Source of the DNA: an uncultured Bacteroidia bacterium
GTDB lineage: Bacteria; Bacteroidota; Bacteroidia; Bacteroidales; F082
DNA length: 64,000 nucleotides
Direction: 5' to 3'
Assembly: GCA_902801465.1 (NCBI GenBank)
Contig: CADCIH010000011.1
Span: forward strand, 1-64,000
How positions within the stretch are numbered: position 1 is the first letter of the stretch; each line of letters starts with the position of its first letter. Position numbers and translations under genes: made by a program. Below, piece by piece: positions 16,129-24,600 of this stretch. The notes below the pieces were generated by a model. That model was not told the DNA's origin, ran no database searches, and saw only the letters and a list, made by a program, of their open reading frames with translations.

Positions 16129-18987
16129 TTACTTTTTGCCGAAGATGATTTTACCAGTGCGTTTGAGCATGTATGGCAAGATGGCGCTGAATTTGTTCTC
16201 GGAGACCACCATGTTGCTGGCATCCGGATTGTCGCGATGCAGGTGGATGGCGTCGAAGGCGCATTTCGTGGTGCAGATGCCACAGCCGATGCAGCGGTTC
16301 TCGTCGACCACGGAGGCGCCGCAACTCAGGCAGCGAGCCGTCTCCTTGCGCACCTGTTCTTCGGTGAAGGTGAGGTGATACTCGCTGAAGGGATCACGAT
16401 CGTGAGCGTCGCCTTCGACTTGACGTGAGGTGTTGTCGTACGATTCCACCATGATGTCGTCTTTGTTGAGTTCGATGAAGTCGCGGCGGTTACGACCGAT
16501 GGTCAGATGGCCATGCTGCACGTAACGGTGCAGGCTCTCGGCAGCCTCATGACCCGCGGCGATGGCGTCGATGGCGAACTTGGGACCCGTGAAGCAGTCG
16601 CCGCCAACGAAGATATCTTCCTCGGCAGTCTGATAGGTCAGCTTGTCAGCCACAGGATACACACCACGGACAAACTCCACCTTGGTGTCTTTCAAGAGGT
16701 CTTTGAGTATCACCGTCTGACCGATGGCGAAGATCACCAAGTCGGCTTCCAAGGTAATGGTCTCGTTCTCATCGTATTGCGGATTGAAACGTTTTTCAGC
16801 GTCATATACAGCGGTACACTTCTTAAACACAATCCCTTTCACCTTTCCGTTTTCCGTTTCCCCAATCACTTCCTTCGGTCCCCATCCCGGGTTGATCACC
16901 ACGCCGTCCTCACGGGCTTCGCGGCGTTCCTCAAGCGAGGCGGGCATGATGTCTTCGGTTTCGAGCGACAACATGGTGACCTCAGAAGCCCCACTACGTT
17001 TAGCCACACGAGCCGCATCGATGGCGACGTTGCCACCACCCACAACGACAACTTTTTTAGTGGAAAGTGGATAGTGGAAAGTGGAAAGATTATTAGGGCC
17101 ACAATTCATTGCATGCAGGAAATCGATGGCGGTGACGGTGCCTTCGAGAGTCTCTCCGGGGATGCCTGGCAGTCTGCCGCCTTGGCAGCCGATGGCCACG
17201 TAGAAGCCCTTATAGCCTTGCTCACGCAGTTGCTGGATGGTGATGTCCTTCCCCACCTCCACGCCGGTGCGGATGTCCACTCCGATCTCACGCATGATGT
17301 CGATCTCGGCCTTGAGGACGTCCTTGCCCAGTTTATATGACGGGATGCCGTATTGCAGCATGCCTCCTGGAATCTCCGATTTCTCGAACACCGTGGGTTT
17401 ATAGCCCATGGTAGCCAAGTAGTACGCGCAACTCAGGCCGGCGGGACCGCCACCGATGATGGCGATCTTCTCTTCCCAATGGTCTTGTACGTTGGAGCAG
17501 ATGTTCACCTCGGGCAGGAAACGGGTCTCAGCCTTGAGGTCTTGCTCGGCGATGAATTTCTTGACTGCGTCGATGGCGATAGGCTGGTCGATGGTACCAC
17601 GGGTGCAGGCGTCTTCGCAGCGACGGTTACACACGCGGCCGCACACTGCCGGGAACGGGTTCTCACGTTTGATGAGTTCCAGTGCCTCGGTATATTTTCC
17701 TTCGGCGGCTTTCTTCAGGTAACCCTGAACGGCGATATGAGCCGGACACGCAGTCTTGCAGGGTGCCGTACCCGTCGGGTAGCAGTTGATACGGTTCTTG
17801 TCGCGATAGTCCTCATCCCATTTGTGCGGACCCCATTTCTTGGCATCGGGCAGTTCCTGTTTGGGATAGGTCTGCTCTCCGTGTTTAGTACAGAGCTTCT
17901 GTCCAAGTTTGACGGCACCGGCAGGACAATACTCCACGCAACGGCCACAAGCCACGCAACTCGAAGGTTCAACTCTAGCCACGTAGGCGCTACGTGACAA
18001 GTTAGGTGTATTGAATAGTTGGGATGTCCTTAAGGCATTGCAAATCTTTACGTTACAGTTACAGATGGCGAATATTTTCCCTTCGCCGTCGATGTTGGTC
18101 ACCTGATGCACGAAGCCGTGGTCCTCGGCTTTCTTGAGGATGGCTATGGCCTCATCGTAGGTGATGTAATGGCCGCGGTTTGTCTCCGCCAGGTAGTCGG
18201 CCATGTCGCCCACGCCGATACACCAGTCGCGGTAGTCGTCGGCGCAGCCCTCGTCGAGTTTTTTACGTCCGTAGCGGCAGGAGCAGATGCCCACGGCGAG
18301 GTGGCCCTCATAGCGTTTGAGCCAGTATGAGATATGCTCGATGTCGGCAGTCTGGTTCTCCATGGAGATGGCTTTTTCCACGGGGATGACGTGCATGCCG
18401 ATGCCAGCGCCGCCCATGGGGATGCTCGGGGTGATCTTCTCCAGTGGAAGGAAAGTCATCCGCTCAAAGAACATGGCCAACTCAGGATGCTTGTCCATCA
18501 GCTCAACGTTCATGTTAGTATATTCTGCAGAGCCTGGGACGAACATCGGGACCCAATAGATACGGTCTTCACGTTTGAAGCTGGTGCCAGGCACGGGGCC
18601 GTCCTTGGTATATTTGTCGCCATAGTCGTATTCCAGCATTCCAAAGTAGGCCAGTTTATCCAGCAGTTCGTCGAACGAGGCGTCGTCGGGGGTATAATGT
18701 TTCTTGGCATTCCACTCATGGAGGAGTTTGTAGGTACGGTGTTCACGAACCTTCAAAGGCTTGCCCGGAAGCATATCGAGGAGCAGGTCGAGCGAGGCCT
18801 CACGGGTCCGGGCATCCATCTCGTCCTCGAAGATGCAGGCCAGTCCCCAGTATTCGGGGCCGTCAGTGGTCATCTTGAGCTTACCAGGGATTCGGTCTGT
18901 GACCTTTCTGACGAACTTGATGAGTTTCGGGTTCGGGTTTTTGTCGCCTTTGTGCTTGGGGACAAACTTGGTGGACATTTCGGGCAT
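16129..18987 (-). CDS. Multi-cluster Fe-S / GltD-like FAD-NAD(P) oxidoreductase
   Basis: A 952-residue cytoplasmic flavo-iron-sulfur protein. Residues 1-340 are a Cys-containing region (CSC at 235-237, C248, C256, CNC at 309-311, C316). A 4Fe-4S motif CVACGRCVEYC follows at 344-354. A GltD-type N-terminal cluster domain (C410, C414, C449, C453, C457, C461) precedes the FAD site (GGGPAGLSCAYYL, 512-524) and NAD(P) site (VVVVGGGNVAIDAARVAKR, 646-664). A last cluster CIGCGICTTKC is at 899-909. This suits electron transfer between NAD(P)H and an unknown acceptor. Two stretches look like simple-repeat intrusions: residues 632-644 (NLSTFHYPLSTKK) and 710-716 (ETENGKV). Flanked by hypB and hypA. Confidence 0.88.
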   Translation of the reverse strand: MPEMSTKFVPKHKGDKNPNPKLIKFVRKVTDRIPGKLKMTTDGPEYWGLACIFEDEMDARTREASLDLLLDMLPGKPLKVREHRTYKLLHEWNAKKHYTPDDASFDELLDKLAYFGMLEYDYGDKYTKDGPVPGTSFKREDRIYWVPMFVPGSAEYTNMNVELMDKHPELAMFFERMTFLPLEKITPSIPMGGAGIGMHVIPVEKAISMENQTADIEHISYWLKRYEGHLAVGICSCRYGRKKLDEGCADDYRDWCIGVGDMADYLAETNRGHYITYDEAIAILKKAEDHGFVHQVTNIDGEGKIFAICNCNVKICNALRTSQLFNTPNLSRSAYVARVEPSSCVACGRCVEYCPAGAVKLGQKLCTKHGEQTYPKQELPDAKKWGPHKWDEDYRDKNRINCYPTGTAPCKTACPAHIAVQGYLKKAAEGKYTEALELIKRENPFPAVCGRVCNRRCEDACTRGTIDQPIAIDAVKKFIAEQDLKAETRFLPEVNICSNVQDHWEEKIAIIGGGPAGLSCAYYLATMGYKPTVFEKSEIPGGMLQYGIPSYKLGKDVLKAEIDIMREIGVDIRTGVEVGKDITIQQLREQGYKGFYVAIGCQGGRLPGIPGETLEGTVTAIDFLHAMNCGPNNLSTFHYPLSTKKVVVVGGGNVAIDAARVAKRSGASEVTMLSLETEDIMPASLEERREAREDGVVINPGWGPKEVIGETENGKVKGIVFKKCTAVYDAEKRFNPQYDENETITLEADLVIFAIGQTVILKDLLKDTKVEFVRGVYPVADKLTYQTAEEDIFVGGDCFTGPKFAIDAIAAGHEAAESLHRYVQHGHLTIGRNRRDFIELNKDDIMVESYDNTSRQVEGDAHDRDPFSEYHLTFTEEQVRKETARCLSCGASVVDENRCIGCGICTTKCAFDAIHLHRDNPDASNMVVSENKFSAILPYMLKRTGKIIFGKK

Positions 18988-19028
18988 AACTAAAAAAGTG
19001 GAAAGATTAAAGTGGAAAGTGGAAAGTT
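18988..19028. repeat. GGAAAGT simple repeat between hypB and oxidoreductase
   Basis: AGTGGAAAG units in the gap between hypB and the oxidoreductase gene, of the same family as the copy read inside the oxidoreductase at 17054-17094. Confidence 0.75.
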
Positions 19029-19704
19029 ATTTTTTATAGGCGGTAACCATATTCAACAACCAATTAGCGAAAGCATCGATGCCTTCACCGGTCTTGGCGC
19101 TGATGGGAATCACCTGGGCGTTGGGGTTACGCATTTTGATGTTTTGTTTGCAACGTTCCATGTCGAAGTCGAAATAAGGCATCACGTCGATCTTGTTGAT
19201 CAGCACAAGGTCGCACACCGAGAACATCAATGGGTATTTCAGCGGCTTGTCGTCGCCTTCTGGAACAGAGAGGATCATGGCGTTGGCGGTGCTGCCGGTA
19301 TCGAATTCGGCGGGACAGACGAGGTTGCCGACGTTTTCGAGAACCACGAGGTCCGGTGATAGATGATCTGTCATGAGTCCGTCAAGACCTTGGCGGGTCA
19401 TCTCCGCGTCGAGGTGGCACATCCCACCTGTATGGAGTTGGATGGAAGGCACGCCGGTGGCCTCCTTGATCCGGAGGGCATCCACGTCGCTATCGATGTC
19501 TGCCTCCATCACGGCGATGCGAATTCTGTCCTTAAGACGGTTAATCGTTTTGACCAAAGTGGTGGTCTTGCCGCTTCCTGGGGCTGACATAAGGTTGAGG
19601 AGGAACACACCCCTATCTTTAAGCTCTAGCCGCAATGCATCGGCATCTTTCTCATTGTCAGCGAATACGCTCTTCTTGATTTCTATAACCTTGACTTCGT
19701 CCAT
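19027..19704 (-). CDS. hypB: Hydrogenase nickel-incorporation GTPase HypB
   Basis: A 225-residue SIMIBI-class GTPase that, with HypA, drives nickel insertion into NiFe metalloenzymes. The P-loop APGSGKTT is at 41-48. The conserved metal site of the G domain is present: C96-H97 in GGMCHLD and C130 in NLVCPAEFD. The guanine-specificity NKID motif follows. There is no His-rich nickel-storage N terminus. The frame opens 17 codons earlier; ATG 19704 gives the usual family N terminus. First gene of the putative hypB-oxidoreductase-hypA-DUF5692 operon. Confidence 0.92.
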   Translation of the reverse strand: MDEVKVIEIKKSVFADNEKDADALRLELKDRGVFLLNLMSAPGSGKTTTLVKTINRLKDRIRIAVMEADIDSDVDALRIKEATGVPSIQLHTGGMCHLDAEMTRQGLDGLMTDHLSPDLVVLENVGNLVCPAEFDTGSTANAMILSVPEGDDKPLKYPLMFSVCDLVLINKIDVMPYFDFDMERCKQNIKMRNPNAQVIPISAKTGEGIDAFANWLLNMVTAYKK

Positions 19705-19787
19705 ATTCAAAGATTTGGAAGCATCAAAATTAAGGTTTTTTTTGATGCCGTCCAAATCTTTTTTTAGAAGTAAGAAGAAAGAAGACT

Positions 19788-21557
19788 TTAATTTACTACC
19801 ACAGTCTTATTGACCACAGCGTTCCGGGTGACCAGTTGGATGAGGTACATGCCTTGGGGATATTTCATCGGGACAATGCACTCATCTTGCTTCGTTGCAA
19901 TGGACGTGACCTTTTGTCCCAACTGATTATACACCACCACTTGCTGCAAGCCTTCCGCCTTAACAGTCATTTCGCCTTTCACGGGGTTGGGATAAACCTG
20001 AGCCTTGGCGAGGGCCAACTCGGTTAGCTGTGTAGGATTGCCGTATCCGATGAGCGTTTCAGAAGCCGCCTCACAGCCGTCACTATAAATTGCGTTGATG
20101 AAGTACTCTGCCGTCAATCCCTCGGTAATGGTGTCAGTGTATTCATATACGTCAGACTCCACAGTAGCGTGAAGCTGTCCATCCCGGAACACCTCAAAAT
20201 GATCCAATTCACCCGTCGAGCCTTCCAAAGGTGCCGACCACGACAAGGCAATCAAAGAAAGATCTTTGACGATAGGGTATTCCGTAATTTGGAAATCTTC
20301 CACTGGGTTACAAGAAACGACGGGGGTCTCCCCTACTGGATTGGCGATCTCAGCGAGGCAGCCGATATTCATCTGGCAGTAGCGTTGCGACATGCCGAAG
20401 CTGTTGACCGAAGTGCCGATCACATCATTAGGGGTATGGATATAGGGACTATAGTTTTGATAGTCCTCGAAGGGATAGATGCCCATGTAGCCGTGGTTGT
20501 TGAACGAGGTATGGTCGCTGTCGCCTTCGTTGAAGTTGACGTGACGGACGGGCATATCGGGGAAATAGATGTTGGCCACATTCATGTAGTAGGTACCGAT
20601 AGGCTCCACCGAATTGGGATAGATCAGGTCGATATGGATTTCATCGCCATAGAGGTAGCCGTTCATGTCGTTGTTGAAGTAGCCGATGATGTCCATGCCT
20701 TGTTGTTGGCAGCGGCTGGCGTATGCCTCACTACCATAGAGGCCCATCTCCTCGCAGCCGTAGGCGCAATAGACGATGGAGTATTCAAATTCATATTGGC
20801 TCATGATTCGAACACTTTCGAGCACGCTGGCCACGCCGGTGGCGTTGTCATCGGCACCGGGAGCCGTACCGCCGCCATACATCGCCTCGTATGAGAACGA
20901 GTCGAAGTGGCTGCCGCACACCACGTAGGTGTCGGGATAGAGTGTGCCTCGTTGGATGCCAATCACGTTGGGACCTGCAGCGCCGCTACCCATCCAGGTG
21001 TTGGCATTGAAGGCCTGTTGCTCCACCTCAAGTCCGTAGGAGGCCATGCGTCCGGCGATCCAGTCTGAAGCCGCAAAGGCGTTGACAGAGTTCCAGATGC
21101 GGCTGCCATAGTCCTGAAGATGCTGAACGGTGGCTTGCAGCGAGTCCATGTTCACCTGATCCATCATCTCACGGATGCGGCTGTCGATCTCGGACACCGT
21201 CGGGAAGTCGCGAGTGAGTTGGGGCAATCGAGCCTCTTTGTTGAAGATGGCCACGGCACCGTCGTTTTTGAAAGGCTCTACAGAGCCCTTGTAGACAACA
21301 GGTTCCGGGTTATACAACAAGGTGTATATCTCACAGTCTTGGAAGGCGTTCTCATCGATCATCACCATGGTGATGTCGTCGAATCTTTCAGCAGTGGCAT
21401 ACACGTCGGTATTGGTATACAGGTGCACAGTGAGGTTCGGGTCAGCGAAGAGCTTTTCCAGTTCGGCGCGACCGTTGTAGGGAATCCTTACGAAACTCCC
21501 GGCCATCATCATGGAGGTGAGCAGGAGCGTGACAATAGTCAGTAATAGTTTTTTCAT
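19788..21557 (-). CDS. Secreted M28 peptidase with T9SS type A sorting domain
   Basis: A 589-residue exported zinc aminopeptidase-like protein. A signal peptide (about 1-20) is followed by a pro-region and the M28 catalytic domain. Metal-site motifs GSHFDS, PGADDNATG and the catalytic CEEMGL are visible, with a later HTPNDV His. A fibronectin-III-like segment precedes a C-terminal T9SS type A sorting domain (KAQVYPNPVKGEMTV... to VNKTVVVN). The protein should therefore cross the outer membrane by type IX secretion and be released or surface-anchored. The family releases N-terminal amino acids from peptides; the substrate here is unknown. Confidence 0.92.
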   Translation of the reverse strand: MKKLLLTIVTLLLTSMMMAGSFVRIPYNGRAELEKLFADPNLTVHLYTNTDVYATAERFDDITMVMIDENAFQDCEIYTLLYNPEPVVYKGSVEPFKNDGAVAIFNKEARLPQLTRDFPTVSEIDSRIREMMDQVNMDSLQATVQHLQDYGSRIWNSVNAFAASDWIAGRMASYGLEVEQQAFNANTWMGSGAAGPNVIGIQRGTLYPDTYVVCGSHFDSFSYEAMYGGGTAPGADDNATGVASVLESVRIMSQYEFEYSIVYCAYGCEEMGLYGSEAYASRCQQQGMDIIGYFNNDMNGYLYGDEIHIDLIYPNSVEPIGTYYMNVANIYFPDMPVRHVNFNEGDSDHTSFNNHGYMGIYPFEDYQNYSPYIHTPNDVIGTSVNSFGMSQRYCQMNIGCLAEIANPVGETPVVSCNPVEDFQITEYPIVKDLSLIALSWSAPLEGSTGELDHFEVFRDGQLHATVESDVYEYTDTITEGLTAEYFINAIYSDGCEAASETLIGYGNPTQLTELALAKAQVYPNPVKGEMTVKAEGLQQVVVYNQLGQKVTSIATKQDECIVPMKYPQGMYLIQLVTRNAVVNKTVVVN

Positions 21558-21593
21558 ATCGGTAAGTGTTAATGTAATAACATTTTAGGTGCA

Positions 21594-21601
21594 CAAAGAT
21601 A
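21594..21601 (-). promoter_or_regulatory. -7 box for M28 peptidase gene
   Basis: CAAAGATA on the plus strand reads TATCTTTG on the minus strand, 37 bp before the peptidase start. Confidence 0.5.
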
Positions 21602-21620
21602 GCATAAAATAACAATGCTG

Positions 21621-24600
21621 TTATTTCAAATCAAAATCGGCATAGGGCAACCCGTCGGCGATGGGCAGCACCTCGTGGGCAGCCACGCCACCGCTATAGG
21701 GCGACATGTTACAAGCCAGCTTCATGTTGGAGTCGTAAAGTTGGATGCTGTATGACTGTTTTCCAGGATGTTCTTTGATTAAACGGATGAAGTCGTCAAC
21801 CGCCTCGGCGTTCATCTGGGCCACATCAAGTTTAAACATCACCTTCTTGCCCGTGTTCTCGAGCAACGAATCCAGCAGCCTCACGTCGCTCAGCCGGAAC
21901 TCAAGGTCTTTGGGCACGGCATCGGGTTCCCCACCTTGTTTCCAATAAGGCGCCGAAAGTGTTCCTATCAGCAGGACAAACTGTCCTTCTTCGAGAAGGC
22001 CTTTCTGTTTTGCGTAGTTTTCGCTGAACAGGCTGAACGAGAAGGCTCCTGTCTTGTCCTCGATGGTGAACTTGCCGTAAGGTGTGTTTTTCTTCGACAT
22101 CAGGTGTTCCGCCTTGGTGATCTGTCCGCCTAGCCGCGCCGAAAAACCATTGTATTTCTCTGGGTTGGTCATGGCGGTCTTCATGGCTTCCACGGTGGTG
22201 TTCGAGAAGAACTTCAGCGGGATCTTGAACGAGTCCATGGGATGTGAGCTGATGTAGAAGCCTATGCTTTCGAGTTCCATCTGGAGTTCTTTGAGTTTCG
22301 ACCAGCGTTCGCATTCGGGCATAGGCAGAGTAAGTGCTTCCGAGGAGCTGCCCGCATCGCCCATCCCGAAGAGGTCCATCTGCGCGGAGTTCTTACGTTC
22401 GTTGTAGGAGGCCACCATGCGGAGGGCGCGTTCGCTGAAGGGCACCGAGTCGTTCATGGGCATGTAGAACAGCATGGCGCGGTGGAAGTTGGGGAACGAG
22501 TCGAAGCATCCAGCGGTATCCATGCTCTCCAACGCCCTGCGGTTGAGGCCTTTGTCGGCGCAACGCAGCAGGAAGTCGGTGAGGTCCTTGAACTTGCCAC
22601 CGTTGGTACGTTCCTCGATGATGCCCGAGATGGCTGCTTCACCCACGTTACGGATGCCGCCCATGCCGAAGCGGATCTGTCCCTTGTCGTTGACGGAGAA
22701 CTCGTATTCCGACTCGTTGACGTCGGGACCGAGCACCTCGAGATGCATGCGTTTGCACTCCTCCATCATGAAGGTCACTTGCTTGATGTCGCCCAACTCG
22801 TTGTTGAGCACCGCCGCCATGAACTCGGCAGGGTAATGAGCTTTGAGGTAAGCCGTCTGGTACGACACCCAGCTGTAGCAGGCGGCATGCGACTTGTTGA
22901 AGGCGTACGAGGCGAACTTCTTCCACTCTTCCCAAATCTTCTCCAAACGTTTCTTCACCTCATCCTCAGGCAGTCCTTCGGTCTTGGTGAGTTTCTCCAC
23001 ACCTTGTTTCATGAACTTGCCGTAGAGTTCCTCCATCTTAGCCAACTGCTTCTTACCCATAGCCTTACGAAGGGTATCCGACTCACCTCTGGTGAAGTCG
23101 GCCAGCTCACGCGAGAGCAGCATCACCTGCTCCTGATACACGCAGATGCCGTAGGTGTCCTTGAGGTATTTCTCCATGCAGGCGAAGTCGTACTTGATCT
23201 CCTGCCGACCCTGTTTACGTGCGATGAAGTCAGGGATGTTGTCCATCGGGCCAGGACGGTAAAGGGCGTTCATTGCGATGATGTCGCCGATGACCGAGGG
23301 TTGCAGTTCGCGGAGGTATTTCTGCATGCCGGGCGATTCGAACTGGAATGTTCCGATGGTGTTGCCGGCAGAATAGAGTGCGTAGGTCAACTGGTCGTCG
23401 ATGGGAATATGGTCGATATCGATATCGATGCCGCGGGTTTTCTTGATGTTCTTGAGGGCGTCTTTGATAAGTGTCAAGGTCTTCAGTCCCAAGAAGTCCA
23501 TTTTGATAAGACCCACGGTCTCGATGACATGTCCGTCATACTGTGTGACCACTACATCTTCGTTGGTCTCCTTATCCTTGATGGTAGCCACGGGAGCCAC
23601 GTCGGTAAGGTCGGAGGCGCCGATGATGACGCCGCAGGCGTGGATGCCGATTTGTCGGTTGGTATCCTCCAGTTCCTGTGCATACGTCAGCATGGTGGAG
23701 ATGTTCTCGTCGTCACCTTGAAGAAGCTTTCTTAATTCTTCTATATATTTATAGCAGTTTTTAAGATTTACCGCAGGCATTTTTGCAGGCACTTTTCCTT
23801 CGACTTCTTTCACGGTTGCCTCGTCGAAGTTACGGTCGGGGATGAAGCTCTTGATGCGTGCGACTTCGGAGAGGGGCACTTTTTGGACGCGGCCCACGTC
23901 TTGGATGGCAGATTTGGCTGCCATGGTGCCGTAGGTGATAATGTGGGCCACTTTTTCCTTACCGTATTTCTTGGTGATCCAGTCGAGCACGCGGCCACGA
24001 CCGTCGTCGTCGAAGTCCACGTCGATATCGGGCAGTGAGATACGGTCGGGGTTGAGGAAACGCTCGAACAGGAGGTCATATTTAAGTGGGTCGAGGTCGG
24101 TGATTTTCAGACAGTAAGCCACCACTGAGCCGGCGGCGGAGCCACGTCCCGGGCCGACGCTCACGCCTAGTTCCTCGCGTGCGGCGCGTATGTAGTCGCT
24201 CACGATGAGGAAGTAGCCTGGGAAGCCCATGGTCTTCATCACATGGAGTTCGAAGATGATGCGTTCTTTCTGTTCGTCGGTGAGCGTATCGCCGTAGCGC
24301 ATCTTTGCGCCATCCCATGTCAGTTTGGCCAGGTAATCCGCTTCGAGTTTGATACGGTAGAGGCGGTCATATCCGCCCAGTTTCTTGATTTTCTTCTCCC
24401 CTTCCTCGCGGCTCATGATCTCATTGCCATGCTCATCGCGGGTGAATTCGTTGAAGAGGTCTTCTTCGGTATATTTCTGGCGGTAGGTCTCCACGGTGCC
24501 GAATTCTTCGGGGATGGGAAACTCTGGCATGATCGGGTCGGAGTCGATGCTATAGGCTTCCACCTTATCCACGATTTCCTGGGTGTTCTCGAGTGCTTCG

